The notes beneath the pieces are model-generated. The model made no database searches. It worked only from the letters and a program-made list of their open reading frames with translations, and was not told where the DNA came from. Positions 1 to 13,047 of a stretch of 64,000 bases of DNA are shown piece by piece. The DNA is taken from assembly GCF_030867095.1 (NCBI RefSeq), contig NC_081824.1, positions 122,830,162 through 122,894,161 of the forward strand, written 5' to 3'. The stretch comes from Alligator mississippiensis (lineage: Eukaryota > Chordata > Crocodylia > Alligatoridae). Position numbers and translations under genes: made by a program. Position 1 is the stretch's first letter. Every line of letters begins with the position of its first letter.

Positions 1-3000
1 ACCAAGAGTCATGGCAATAATTTCCTGTTGCAAGTATTGGTAACATTGGAGGTGATATATCATTGGTTAGATACTATTGACAAATGTTTATAAGGTCATA
101 AATAGAAATGAACCATTTAACACAGTGTCAAAATTGAGGATTTAATTGCGTAGTGTTTTATTTCACCCTTAATATTCCCCATTTTTCCCACATAAGCAGT
201 AAATATGAACTTAGTTCCATGATTATATATTGCCTTTTACAAAGAGCAGGATGTGAACACACAAACTGAAAAGGGAATTTCCTTTCCATTATTTTGTAGT
301 TCTTATGATTACATAGTGACACCAAAAGTGAGGTTTTAAGTTGTAAATCTAATTCTGAACACATCTTCCTTTCTTTTTTTTTTTTTTTAAGATATTTTTT
401 CCCTTCACTTTTAGAATCATAGTAGGTTTTGATGGTTAAAGCATGAGACAGCCTGGTTCACAAAAAGAAGTCTTCTCTGATTGACCTGCTCAAAACAGCA
501 GCTGCATGTTCTTCATTTGTTATCCTTGAGTTCCTGTGTTCTAACTCTGTGGGTGGCATAGATGAGTGTATCCCTTCTTTTAATCACCACTTTTCAAACT
601 ACAAGCTTATAATTGTAGCTAAGGAAAAGACAAAAGTGCTGCAGAGATTCAAGAAAACATGAAAGAATCCCTTAACATCCTGATAGTTTCATTACCAACA
701 ATAAAAGGCTTTTTCTCACTTCAATGCCACTGAAATGTTACAGGAACATTGGGGAAGGGGTTGCCTTGTATAAAGATGGTCATATTCTGAACACACAAAT
801 AGTTCCTCACCAAAAAGAGCAAGAGCTTGGTTTATTTCAGAGTGGTAAAGAAAACTATAAAAAATGGGGTCAAAGGAGAGATTGGAGGCTTTGTAACCCA
901 GTGGGGAGAAGACAGGGCAGGGTGGTATGTTAGAGTGGAAGTTGTGTGGTTAGTGGAAGCAAGTGACTTCCAAGCACAGATACAGCATGGAAGAAGGCAC
1001 AAAAGTAAGAAGTAAGTAGGAGGCATGTTTAAATAACAGAAAATAGGGCAACACATGAGGGGGTTTTTGTAAGGGCAGAGATGTGGGGTGCTTGTGCTGA
1101 ACCTGGATAAGGAGGGAAAGCTTGCCCTGAAGGCAAAAGGTAATGGAATGATGTTGAAAGGTTTATAATTGGGGAGAAACCTGACTGGAATGTCAAAAAT
1201 ATATATATTTTGGATAGACTTAAAGGAAACGTAAGTAAGATTGGGGGTCAAAGTTGCAGCTAATTTGGGAGAGAACCAAGAGATGGACAATAGATTTAAA
1301 AGTAAGGGCATGTTATAGGGGAGAAAAAACTAACAATTTACCTTCATCTTTAGTATAGGAAAGTGAGAGAGGAGAGGAATAGAAGATCAGTAAAATTTAA
1401 AAATAAAAGCGAGTGGTTGAATTGTTGAGAGTGTTGGAAAGCAGTAGAACTTGAGTAGGGACAGAGCTGATAGACATTCTGGTCCTTGTCTAGATTTGCT
1501 GCACAAAGTATAAATCAAACTTCACACGTTATTAAAATCTGGACAAAAGGTAACATATTATACAGCTTGCACAAATGGCTGCATAATGTACAGATTTTCT
1601 GAAACTGCTGCATAAGCCTAGAATGCTGCTCTTCTGGGTTTGAGCTTTTTTGCCTACAGCATTTTTCACTATGTTCTATGCCTTTCTAATCAATGTGCTA
1701 GCAAGGATGAGTGAAGGGCAGCTTTGGGTTAAACTGGGAAGATGTGGATGTCTCTGCCTAGATTTACCTGCTGGACCAGGGTAAGAGTAGGCACAATGAA
1801 GTTCTCTCCTTAAAGCAGCAGGAGTCCTGTGGCAGCTATATGCCTGTTCTATTAGGGGTACATAGGGGTTTGCAGAAAGAACTCTAGATTTTAACCCTAG
1901 TGGAAGTAAGAGTTTAGCTAGCCCCAGCCCCAAATCTGGGGTGTGATATATGACAGACTGAAAATGAGGAAGACATCAAATTAATGATATAGAAAATTTG
2001 AAATGCTGTGCGACTCTTTTGTGTCAGCATTTTCCATAATCCTAAAAAGTGAAATGCAGAGACATTTATGAATTAGTTGTTATGTGTATATATACTACAA
2101 ACAGCAAAGTAGGGTGTAAGTATACCACAGGTTAATTCTAGTACTCCAGGGCTAAGTACAGGCAGTCAAAGAGCCTGAGACTGAATTGATTCAGTCTTTG
2201 CAGGTTAGTCTAAACTGCGGAGATTAAACAGAAAAAATTGGACACATTCATTTTTGATTCAGGAAATGCAGCCACGTGCCTGCAGTGGCTCAGGCCAGAA
2301 GCTGGGGGACTCTACAGCACAGCTCTCTGGCATGTAGCCAGCATGGGTTGCGTGTTTGCTTCCTCTTCCTACTGCCCCTGAGTCTCTGGGATTTTCAGTC
2401 CAGAATCACAGCAGCAGGACTCTACAGGGTTCCTTATCACTTCCTCTTCTTGCTTCCAGGTGCCTCTGGGATTTGTAGTTCACAGTTGCAGCCAGCAGTA
2501 ACTTTCAGTAAGTTTAGCAGGGCAGGAAAGCTCTGTACTCAGGGAGGGGGGAGAGGATGATTTAACCACCCTCCTTGGGCCCAGACCCCAGCCAGGGGTT
2601 GCCTGGGTAGAGGGCAGTCCCTTCAGCTCCATGCAAACTGATTTACTTAATTTCTTGGCAGGGTAAATTAACCTATGTGGATCTCCATGCTGCTGCAGCT
2701 AGACTGTTTCCAGTACCCAAGTGCCCTTTTAAAATCAGCATGGGTATCTCTGTGCTTCACTGCAGTCTATGCATAACATTTAAGTTTGAGATCTTAAATT
2801 CTATGAGAGAGCACCATCCTGTAACATTTTCTGGGTATAGTATTTTTCTAAGTGGTAGAGTTTAACATTTGAAAGACATCTAAAAGTTCACTTGGAGGTT
2901 TCTAGTCTCCTATAGTGTGATGGAAATAATGTCTGCCAGGGGCCCTAGTTACAGAGAAGATTTTATTTCCATTACCCATCTTGTGGTCCTTTTTGCTGCT

Positions 3001-3862
3001 ACCAGTAACAAGTTTGTTACCTCCTTCCTTGAGAAACATAAAAGCTTTATAAAAGCTTTGTTTCTCTAGCAGAGATCATAACTCTCATGAGAACTAAATA
3101 CAGGTCTTACTAAAGGCAGTAAACTATTATGCTTTACCAAATGACATACAGGCCTGGATATCAAGACTCATTTCAAGCTAGTTCTGATGCTGGCATGGGT
3201 AACTTTGGATTAGTTCCTTAATTTTTCCTTGCCATGATTATCACATGGTAAAATGGAGTTTTATTTGCTTTCTATACCAAAAGTTCTGTTGAGAAATATT
3301 TACTGATTCTTAAATGTTGGCATATTGCATGACAGTAAGAAGTATTGTAAATACTTTGCGTTATAATGTCTTTCTAAAAAAATGTGCTCTTTGACAATAT
3401 GTCATTTCAAAGATTTTTAGCATGTGAGTTTATTGGAGTAAATTCCTAAACTTAGTTAATAATTTGAGAATAGTTTTTTTTCATGTACTCACAAGAATAT
3501 CTCTAGGCATTGTTGCTACATGTTTAATGAACACAAAGTTTGCTGGTTTCAGCAACCTGTAATTCAAATGCATCTTTGCTTAACCCACCACTTATGGCCT
3601 GCATTCTTCTTGCCTGCTGCACACACACAATATGGGATCTTATATTTGCTGAGGATTCAACTATTTTCAGATTGAATCAAATGCCGAAAAAAATGTTTTA
3701 TTACTTCATGTTTTGGCAGAAATCACAGGGGGAGCCTTAATCCCAAAAAGAGGCAACAAATTCAACAACTGATGGAAAGAGTTCCTACAAGTTTTAAGGC
3801 TAGATGCAGATTCAGCTGCTAGATGCACCTTTAAAGGTCCAGGCATGTGGGAGCCCCCTAGT
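1..3862. other. AT-rich unique stretch, no gene seen
   Basis: Only short chance reading frames occur here, with no recognisable domain, splice-bounded exon or long repeat. A two-unit imperfect repeat of about 100 bp lies at roughly 2307-2500; each unit starts ggactctacag and contains ctctgggatttt or ctctgggatttg. A poly-T run lies near 367-388. The rest reads as ordinary intergenic or intronic DNA. Confidence 0.6.
2307..2500. repeat. two-unit imperfect tandem repeat, ZNF143-like motif in unit 2
   Basis: Two related units begin at about 2307 and 2417 with ggactctacag and share a pyrimidine stretch (cttcctcttc) and ctctgggattt. The second ends in gggatttgtagttc, whose complement gaactacaaatccc resembles the SBS/ZNF143 core ACTACAAATCCC. 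Such motifs also occur inside repeats, so a regulatory role is unproven. Confidence 0.3.
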
Positions 3863-4355
3863 AGAATCATAAAAAATGAGGGTTGGAAGGGACCTCAAGA
3901 GACCAACTAGTCCAACCCCTGCTCAAGGCAGGAACATCCTCAACTAGATCACCCTAATTGAGGCTTTGTGTAGCTGTGCCTTCAAAACCTCCAAGGATGG
4001 AGAGTGCACAACCATCCTGGGTAGCCTGTTCCTGTACTTTACTACCCTCCTAGTGAGAGGTTTTTTTTAATATTTAACTTAAACTTCCCTTGCTGCATCC
4101 TGAGACCATTTCTTCTTTTTTGTCATCGGCCACCACTAATAACAGTCTACCTCCATCCTCTTTGGAACCACAGTTCGGTCTTCTCTTCTCCAGACTAAAT
4201 AAGTCCAGTTCCCTTGACTTCTCCTCACCAGTCAGATGTCCCAGTCCCCTAACCATTTTTATTGCCCTCCACTGGACTCTTTCCAATTTGTCCACATCCT
4301 TTCTGTACTAGGGCTTCTAAAACTGGACACAGTACTCCAGATATGACCTCACCAA
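3863..4355 (-). mobile_element. CR1 LINE 3' fragment
   Basis: Read on the minus strand, this ends in the CR1 3' signature: ggttggaagggacct followed by a tail close to agaatcat, seen complemented at 3863-3900. The reverse-strand frame 4074-4295 encodes decayed CR1 reverse-transcriptase C-terminal sequence ([21 protein letters not shown]). Homology stops at about 4355, so the copy is 5'-truncated to about 0.5 kb, as is usual for CR1. Confidence 0.85.
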
Positions 4356-6639
4356 TCAGCAATTAGTTTCCTGATGCCAGGTTCCCTATGCACCAACCAG
4401 TTGAAAAGGTGTCCTGGTGTCAGCAACCAGTCCCCTGGTGTTACATTTCTCACTGTTCTTTGAAGGTCCAAGTGTTCAAGGAGGCTGGGATCCAGGGACA
4501 TAGTCCTCAATTCTGGGCTCCCCACATGCCAGCAGTCCTGCAGTTGGAACCTGATGATTTTTTTTTTTCTTGGATTCCCGGTGTGCATGGCAGGTCACAC
4601 AATTTTGGGGACCTGGGGAAAAAAATGATCAGATCCCAATAACCAGGGATCTGCCTCTGGCAGGACCTTTAAGTTCATTTGTTTGCATCATAGGTGGAAT
4701 AGAATCTGCCCCACAGTATTTCCAAGTCAGTTTGCAGTTCAAAATATAAGAATATCTACTTGTATAAGGCTTTATAGAAATAATCTTATATATATTAAAT
4801 AATTTAACCTAGTTTTGTAACAATTTTCTGTTTTCTGTAAACATGTAGGCCTAGATGCACCCTATTTATTTCAGGCTCCCCAGAGATAGAAAGTGGCAAA
4901 AAGAAATCTTGGATGCATTCTTTTGTTTTCATGCATGTGTTAAGAAAGTTGTATCTGTAACACAGGTATGAAGCTAATCATAGTCACTTCATTCTAACTT
5001 GCCAGCTCTCTGATAGTAGAGGCTCTACAAAATTTGGCCTCCATTCTGCAAACACTTATTCAAGTGAGTAACTCTACCTATATGAATGGTTTTGTTGAGT
5101 TCAGTGGGAGTATTCATGTGCATAAGTGTTTGAAGGAGTGGATTGTAAAGCTTTTATAAGAGACAGATTACTTGATACATAATTAAATATACCTGGATCA
5201 TTCAAAGAGCCCATTGGGGCCACAGCTAATGTGCTTCGAGCTCTTGTACTATTCAGGCTCTAATTTATCATATATCTTTAGAGGCTTCTGAGTTTTTTTG
5301 ATTCATGAATATTTTCTGCCAGCAAATGCTGTGTAATAAATAACATGTTGTAATAATTCCCAAGTGATTTAAACTCCACCATATTTTCTGGAAAACCAGA
5401 ACTTCATTTCTTATGTGTATCTGAAATTGCTCAGAGATATCTTATTATGGAGAAAATGATGTTGCCAAGCTTTCCTGTCAAGGAAAACAGTCATCTTATC
5501 TCATCATGTAAAGTTAATTCTGCTGCTCTGAAAGTATTATTGTTGTCATTCTTACTCATTTCTATAACAAGATTCAGTTCCATTAAAGGGAAAGGGGAAA
5601 AAAGACCAGTATGATTTTACTGCTAGGAGTTCTTAAACTCAGTAAAGGAAGAAAATACTGAGTGGCATTAAAAAGCCTTTATTGATGAAAAGATCTTCAC
5701 AGCCATCCTGTTTTCCAGCCAAGCTCTGGATAATGTACAATAACAAGACATTATTTTGGAAAGCATGCTCCACAGAAATGTTTTGAAGGAAGATAGATGG
5801 GGAAAGGAAACTAAACCCAGGTTCTGAAATAAAGGCAAAAGTTGTAAATTAATCCAACAGTACTTGCATCTTACTCACATTGTTCTGTATTTTTTCTAAG
5901 AAATATACCTGTTATATATTCACTCTATCCAACCAAATATGTCCCTGGCCTTTTTCCTTTCTTTTTCATTTTTCTCACAGCAAATTGTGGACTTTCCTTC
6001 CTTTTTGCTTACTTGTGGTATGCTTTCTGTTAGATATGTTATTGGCCAATTCATTTATTTTTCTTCCAAGTGGGCATTTTAATAAAATGAAGATGCGCAG
6101 TAATTGTGTTAAATATCCACATAATTATATTTTTCAGTGTGAAAAATGTTTGTGTCTCTAGAAATAATTGAAACCAGAAGTTTGAAATTTCAAAACAACA
6201 TGTTGCGCTGAGAAAGAAACAAATTTATTTTTGATATGACACTGTTGAGCTCTGTAGAGGTACCCAGGGAGTAATTGGCTTCCCAGACATAACCGGACAG
6301 AGAGATGCATACAAATGTTTTTCAAGGGTAAAAGACATAGCTAGCTCTACTATTGTACTTTAAATCTCTTTTTAAAAGAGAGAGATTGAATTATTTAATA
6401 TCTTAGTATGTTGATCTTCATTTGTTGGGAAGAGTATATGGGTACTACAAGTGTTATGTATCAACTGTTACATTTTCCATCTAGTGGAAACACTACATGT
6501 GCAGGTGTTCATAGCAACTAGAGAAAACACAGTGGGTGTGGAAGAAATCTCAATCATGTTGCATGAAGATAAAGTTCCCTCTGAATGAATGCTTCTATAG
6601 TTCTCCAATTGAATGGAGCTGCTGAATCTTCCTCTGGCA
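4356..6639. other. non-coding stretch
   Basis: 4356-4640 holds low-complexity, imperfectly repeated sequence of unknown origin beside the CR1 end. 5035-5165 (ttcagtgggag, catgtgcataagtg) resembles an old dispersed amniote repeat, but I cannot name it. The rest is AT-rich with no convincing coding frame. Confidence 0.45.
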
Positions 6640-7012
6640 TCCCAGCATACAGTGCTTTCTCTTCCAGTTTGAGCCAGGTCAGAGCAACCCCTGCTGGCAG
6701 GGGGGTGAGCCTACCAGCCCAGGGCTGTTCAAACCTGACTTAACATGCTGCAGAGGGACTGACTGGGGCATGAGGGTCCTCCAGTCTGGGGGCTAGCTAG
6801 CAGGCTGCCCCTGCACTGAAGCACCCTTGTGCCCCAGTCAGCCCTGTCAGCGTCTACATGTGTGTTGCTTTGCAGTAAATAACACTACAATAACCTACGG
6901 CATCATTCATTAGTTTACTACAACCTAATAGAGCCACATGGATAGATGCTGAGAATTTACCAAAGAGCTAATTAGGCAGCTCCACAGTAAACATCTCATG
7001 TAGATGCACCCC
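6640..7012. mobile_element. TAGATGCACCC-family short DNA-transposon-like repeat, copy A
   Basis: The right end reads catctcatgtagatgcacc. The interior has a GC-rich core (ggcatgagggtcctcc, gaagcacccttgtgcccc) and ctaattaggcagc plus acagtaaacatc near the end. The same blocks recur at 30731-31220 and 50666-50959, so this is a dispersed family. The left boundary is approximate and no transposase is present. The inverted-end structure of related copies suggests a non-autonomous DNA transposon. Confidence 0.6.
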
Positions 7013-8709
7013 ATGAGTGTTTTCAGTTGCTATTGCATGTTTGCAGCCATCTTATTCATTCCTAAAGCCCAGTCATACTTACCAGACAAATAAAGTAGTG
7101 TAAAAGAAATCCCAGCCCTTCAACTAGTATGTGCAATAGTAATGGGCAGGTATTTTATAATTAGTAAAAATTAGACAGAGCAAAGCATAGCATTTTATAG
7201 ACACTTTGTTAAAAAGATAATATGAAAAGCTGGTCAATATTTTGCTTATTCACCCAAACAGGTGATGCATGCTTATACATATGGATAGAGTTATGGGTTA
7301 AATTCTGCCTCTGACTACACATGCAGTTCTATTAAATTCTGAGATTGCTACTGAGGCCCCAGATTCAACTTCATGATGTGCAAAAGAAGGTGAACCCAAA
7401 GATTGGACTTTGTTAAACCATTCAATTCAATGGATTTGAAACTTCATCTTTGTTGAAGATTTTGGGCCTTGGTATGTCACAGGGAAACCATTTCTGAGGC
7501 CAGTGGCCATTTCTGAGGTCCCAGCAAAGACTAACCTGGGACTAGTTATAAAACTATTCTGCTATTGGGCTGGGAGTGTGTGCACACATTTCCATACTGT
7601 GGGCAAACTTCTGTTTTTCCATCTTAGGTGCATTCTATTGATCAATAAGCTGGTTGTGCTAATAAATAGTATTAGTAGGCCATGCAAGGCAGCCTCCTGT
7701 TATCATGCCAGTTTCTTCTATATTGTTTTAATTAAAAAAAGGAAATAAAAGTTTCCGGTATTGATGGTGGAAAGGTGATCTTCCAAATATGATCTATGCG
7801 GTGTTGCAATGAGAACAGTACAACACCACATCTAGTCAGGAACAGTAGCTTTAAGGTGCCGTTCATTTACAATTTTACATGGGACATAGCAAAACTCAAA
7901 GACCCAACTGGACTTTGTGATGAGGTAGAAAACGGAAAATTCTGTCTGGTGCTGTCTAGTACCCATTGTTAGATAAACTGGATTTCAAGATTAGATTACA
8001 AGCTATTACATACTACCTCTGCCTCTAGTTACAGAAGTGTATATTACTCCTACTGCTTTGATGTGGCATGGATGGGGGAGAGAAGGAAATGGCAGTGCTC
8101 GGAGGCTAGCTAGGGTGTTAGAAATAGTCTGAGATCAATTAGTAGGCTCAGTTTAGGCAAAAAAAAAAACCCCAAACGGCAGGATAATTGCAATTTACCA
8201 GCTGGATAGCACATGTGCATGTGGTATACAAAGGAACATGCAATATATACTCTTTGTGCATATTTAATATAGGGGAGCAATTTTTTTTTTATTTTCTTTT
8301 TTTTTTATGTATCATCATGCCTCTTGCCAAATCTGAATATTAACTGCCAGGATTTGCTTAGGAACTGATCTCATATAAATTTTGGTTCAAGCACTTTTAT
8401 TATCTAGACTTTTGCTGGAGACTGGTTTCCTGTCTATTCCGTGCTGTAACTTGTATTGTTTAGACCCCTTTTTCCCTTTATCTTTCATCTCGGATACACA
8501 TATTCTTATATCCTCCAACAGCTTCAAAGAGCCAGCAGCACAGCTTGGCTGATGGCAGCTGATGATTTATCTCTTACTCTAAGCCATCCACAGTGCTCTT
8601 CAAACAAGTCAGAAGAGTCATTAAAGAAGGTAGAAGAAACTTACTCTCCATAGAGGCTCAGCATGGACATGAGCATCACTACAGATGGTTTAACTAGTGC
8701 ATCTCCATT
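7013..8709. other. non-coding stretch
   Basis: AT-rich sequence with poly-A and poly-T runs near 8160 and 8281-8308. I see no domain-bearing reading frame and no recognised repeat. Confidence 0.5.
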
Positions 8710-8717
8710 GGCTAGAC

Positions 8718-9020
8718 CAGGGGTTATGCATACCCCCAGGGTTACTTGAGAAGGCCCTAAAGGGTACTCATGGGTAGGTGGGGATGGAGCAGCACCATGC
8801 ATCATCCTGTGCTGCCATGCAAGTGCCGTCCACCCGGCCGGATGCGGGGGCATGGGAAGCGCACATCCGGCCATGTGCCGCCACCCCCACAGCTCCGGGT
8901 CTGGCTGTGTGCCAACCCTTCCCCCCACCCTGCCCACTCCTCTACATCTGACTACCAGGGGTACACTGCTTTGCATCCAGCTGCCGGGTGTATGCTGATT
9001 GAAAAGGTTGAAAACCCCAG
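8718..9020. mobile_element. hAT-type non-autonomous element with 8-bp target duplication
   Basis: The element starts caggggtt and ends aaccccag, forming inverted termini. It is flanked by ggctagac (8710-8717) and ggctaaac (9021-9028), an 8-bp duplication with one mismatch, the size typical of hAT transposons. The 303-bp GC-rich interior (repeated ccccca/ccaccc tracts) encodes nothing recognisable; the frames at 8641-9078 are chance. It was presumably moved by a transposase encoded elsewhere. Confidence 0.8.
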
Positions 9021-9028
9021 GGCTAAAC

Positions 9029-9866
9029 TATGTGCTCCTGCAGTACAGTTTAGATTGGGGAAAGGGGTTATTTCTTAGATCTTATCAGATGTTGACATGT
9101 GCTGTTTTCTTGAACTTTTTATTTCAACTTTCCTTTCCATTGTATCCTGTGGTTACTTTCATGAAACAGAATCTTTGGATCTGAAACTTGGGCTAGATTA
9201 ATTGAGATTGAAAACCCAGTGAACCTACCCTGAACTTTGAAAAAAGCTCAAGCTGATCTGTGGTTTAAAGTTGGGATTGTATTTTGGTTGCATCTCACTC
9301 TGCATTTTTTGAGTTTGTTTGATTACTAGAACTCAGTGTGAGGTGGATACAAAGTTAACTGTGGCAGGAAAAGATACTTGCGCCAATCTCTCCCAGCTGA
9401 AATTGCAGGGTTTTACAGAGCTCTACCCACCCACAACTATTATCAAAATTTGTGACACTGACCAGTTTTTTAAATATTTGAGAAGTGTGTGTGTGTCCCT
9501 ACACGCCACTGTGCATCACCGCACATTCTGCTATTCCTCTTATGTAAGTGAGAATGCACTTTCTCTTTCAATTGGGGAAAAAAAGCAATAAAAGTAAGAG
9601 TTTAACATTGTATCTTGCTGTAATCTATTAAACTGCTATTCTACACATCATCTGAGAGCTGTACTGATTACCAGTAACTGAAGCCCTGAAAGGAAATAAG
9701 ATGTAGCCTGTACAGATCACATTACAGATGACTCCTTTTTGGAAGCTGGGTAGATGAAGCTTATTCTTCTCAACTACTTTGAAACATATTAATTGTGACT
9801 TGGGCTGCATGCATGTGTTGATGAAGAAAGGGAGTAAGAAAACTACTTGTGCCTCTAAATAACTGG
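9029..9866. other. non-coding stretch
   Basis: No domain-bearing reading frame and no recognised repeat. It ends at the border of the fold-back element. Confidence 0.5.
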
Positions 9867-11357
9867 TAGGGCTGTACAAAGCTTCGGATCATGATTTGGA
9901 TTCAGAGGTTATTTGGATGATTTGGAGGCCTAAACTATGAATCCACATAGAATTGCTGGAAGCTTTAGGCTTTCCAAATCAATTCGGCCATAGGGTATAA
10001 TGGGGAATCAATGAAATATCTATACTTTTGTTGTCTTTTGGCTAATTCAGATGAAACTCTCAGGGATAGTAGCCTCTGCTGAGAGCACGGTGTGTACCAA
10101 GTTTCAAGGAGATAGGTGCAGGGGCTTGGGGGAAACCACCCCAAATTCTTGAAAGCAAAACTCATGTCACGTGTATGTGTTAAGCCACAGTGGGGTCAAA
10201 ACTGCAGGGATGTTAACCCCTGGTGAGGCCACAAAGCCTGCCAAGTTTCAAGGAGATAGGTGCATAGATTTGGGGGAAACTGAACCTGAAGCTGCGGACA
10301 AGCAAAACTCGTGACATGGGCGACAGTGTGTGTGTTAAGGCACAGCAGAGTGAAAGCTGCAGGCCTGCTAGCCCCTGCTGAGGCCACAAAGTCTGCCAGC
10401 TGTCAAGTAGATAGGTGCATGGACTTCTGCTTTCTGGGGCCCTGCACCTCTAGCTGCTGACAGGCAAAACTCATGTCATGCGTGCTTGTATAACTGTGTC
10501 TCTCTTGGGGCATGGGGTGTGTGTGTGTGTGGAGGGGGGGGGACAGGGACTACTGCAGGCCTGGCTGCTAAATTACCATGTTACCAATCAATCATGATTC
10601 ACTCAGGGGCCAGCTCAATACACAGTAGCTAGCTACTAGATAATGAGTTAATGAGCAAGGATTAACACCTACAAAACCACAGACAAAAGAGAGGAAAAAA
10701 TCAATACAGAGCTGGGAACTGCTTCTACCCGAAGACCAAGAGTCAGTTGCACAAGCACCCATGTCACAAGTTTTGTCTGTCAACAGCTAGGGGTGCAGGG
10801 CCCCAGAAGCCCCCTGCACTGATCTCCTTGACAGCTGGCAGCCTTCATGGCCACAGCACGGCCTAGCATCCAGGCCTGCAGTAGTTTTGCTCCCCCTTCC
10901 CCCATGTCCCATGACACGAGTTTTGGTGTCAGCAGCTAGAGGTGCAGGGCCCCAAAACCCCTGCACCTATCTCCTTGACAGCTGGCAGGCTTTGTGGCCT
11001 CAGCAGGGGCTATCATCCCTGCAGTTTCCATCCCACTGTGGCTTAACACACACATGTGACATGAGTTTTGCTTTCAGGACTTTGAGGTACAGTTTCCCAA
11101 AAAGCCCTGCACCTATCACCCTGAATCTTGGCACATGTCATGCTCTCAGCAGAGGCTACCATTCCCTGCAAGTTTCATCTGAATCAGCCAAAAGACAATG
11201 AAGTTATAGATATTTCATTGATTCCCTATTATATTCTTTGGCTGAATCTCCGAATTGGCTCCGAATCTTCTGAAGTGATTTGGCTGAATCAATTCAGAAA
11301 AACGATTTGGATCTCCAAATCAAATCTCTGGCATCTGAATCTGCTGAATCCGAATCA
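9867..11357. mobile_element. 1.5-kb fold-back element with internal tandem repeats
   Basis: The left half (9867-10500) and right half (10755-11357) are imperfect inverted copies. Each arm carries three units of about 150 bp, anchored by caaggagataggtgca near 10105, 10248 and 10402 and by its complement near 10815, 10963 and 11109. Outer parts of both arms carry gaatc/ttcgg-rich sequence, and the left end reads tagggctgtacaaagc, like hAT termini. The heptamer aaataac lies just outside both ends (9857-9863 and 11357-11363), a possible target duplication. The central 250 bp is unpaired. No transposase is encoded. Confidence 0.7.
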
Positions 11358-11363
11358 AATAAC

Positions 11364-12489
11364 AGAGGCATAATAACTTGTAGCAACTCATGCCTTGATT
11401 CTATATGCTAGATCAACAGGCATTGCATGCTGCCCTCTCCTCCCTCCCCTCCCTGGAGCAGGTGAGCAGAAAGGATGGGGAGTGGGCAGAACTCTTAACA
11501 CTCTTGCTAGCTTGTGTATGGAGACTTGTAATTTGTCAGTGATATAGTTCAACATCAGATTGCAAATCATCTCCTGTCTTGCCTCTAAAGTTTACTCAGG
11601 TTTATGCACCACCCACATACAGAGCTCAGTCCAAAGTCAAGAGTTTGCTAAGAGTGACAAATACTATTCATTTTCTGTGTCCTCTAAAATGTAATCATTA
11701 ATATAATTGTTTAGCTATTTAATCACCAAAATATCTTTATTATTACTAGTATTACCAAAAATAATACTACCATTATTAATTTGCTATTTGCATTTGTTAT
11801 TTAATGAGGGATTTACTGCTAAATTGTCATATATTTTTAAAAGAAATGTAGCAGTAGTGGAAGAAATAAAACATGTCTCTTGCCAGAAGAAAATACAGTA
11901 TATGCAGGGGCAGTTAAAGAATCACTGCATAGCCCTGTCAGTGCACTACAATATGGAACAAAATAAATTCATACAGTGATGAATACAGTCTTCATAACTA
12001 TTGAACTCTTTGTTTCACAGTAAAGATGGCTGACAATGGTGATAATGATACTAATTAGATGATGGATTTGTAACAAATTATTAAGATTCTTTTTAGTACT
12101 GGTGGATTACAAATTGCTGAAATATCAGCTTTGGAACTTGCAGTCTGTTGGCATGTATTTTTTTTCATATAACACAAACAACATTTTCTACACCACTCTG
12201 TTCTTTAGCATGAATTACCAAGGGCAAAAAAAACAAGGTCTCCAAAGGGACCTGTCTCTTCGTCTGTGGTTGCATAACAGGGTCTCAATCTGTATGGGGC
12301 CTTTCCGCAGTCAGTAATATGCTATCATTAATATTTTAACCTTTTATTATTTTTTTTGTTTTCCTGGGCATTCTTTTGTCCTTTCCTGCAAGAAAAAAAT
12401 GTTACATTTACAGAGGTGTTTACATTTATTTTGACAAACATAACACTTTTGATCCTAAAGTATCCCAAAGCACTTCATAAATTATAGAC
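11364..12489. other. non-coding stretch
   Basis: AT-rich with no domain-bearing frame. A short ccctcc-rich run lies near 11435-11460. Nothing else is recognised. Confidence 0.5.
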
Positions 12490-12793
12490 CATTAATTCTC
12501 AATCTTTTTAGACTCAAGATACCCATCAGAGAATGCCAGTCCTTAGTTTTCATTCATGTTGTGATTATGGAAAAACAATAGAGCAATTGGAACACAACAG
12601 GTCAGAAATGTTTTCAACACTCTGCAATCTGTTTGAAATCTCTGGGATTATCTTGTGAATCATGTGTAAATAGTTTCACAGTTTACAGAGCTTTCACGGT
12701 AATAGAGCTAGTATTGTACACCACCTCACAGTATCCTTAGAAGGATCTCAGAGCATCCCAGGGTGCTGTGCCACCCTAGTTGAACATCATTGC
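12490..12793. mobile_element. probable hAT-like non-autonomous element
   Basis: The left end cattaattctcaatctt and the complement of the right end (caatgatgttcaac) resemble the CAGTGGTTCTCAAC-type termini of old hAT derivatives. The next segment (tttttagactcaagatacc) also fits that pattern. No clear target duplication remains and nothing is encoded. Confidence 0.5.
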
Positions 12794-13047
12794 ATGCATC
12801 TACATGTTCATTAATGCACCATAATTATGCCACATTTTGTTTAATACCTGTAATTACAGGTACTACCTTAATGCATCATAATCAGCACTACTGCCCATTA
12901 GCACTGGTGCATGCTTTTTTGGTGACACTAATGCACAGTAGACTAATTCTACTGAGCATTTGCACATTAGTGCAGGTTTTGTCTGCTGTGCAACTGCACA
13001 GTAAAATTAGTCTATTGCACTAGAAGCATCTTGGGTAGATGCACCCA
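12794..13047. mobile_element. TAGATGCACCC-family short element, copy B
   Basis: The left end tgcatctacatgttcattaa and right end ttgggtagatgcaccca are inverted. The interior (attaatgcacc, gacactaatgcacagtag, ctaattctactg) closely matches copy E at 50972-51210. At about 254 bp with no coding potential, it fits a miniature inverted-repeat element. It directly follows the hAT-like repeat to its left. Confidence 0.75.

Noticed and set aside
832-1311. 159-aa reverse-strand frame
   Set aside because: No domain or start context, biased composition from purine-rich plus strand; no sign of exon boundaries.
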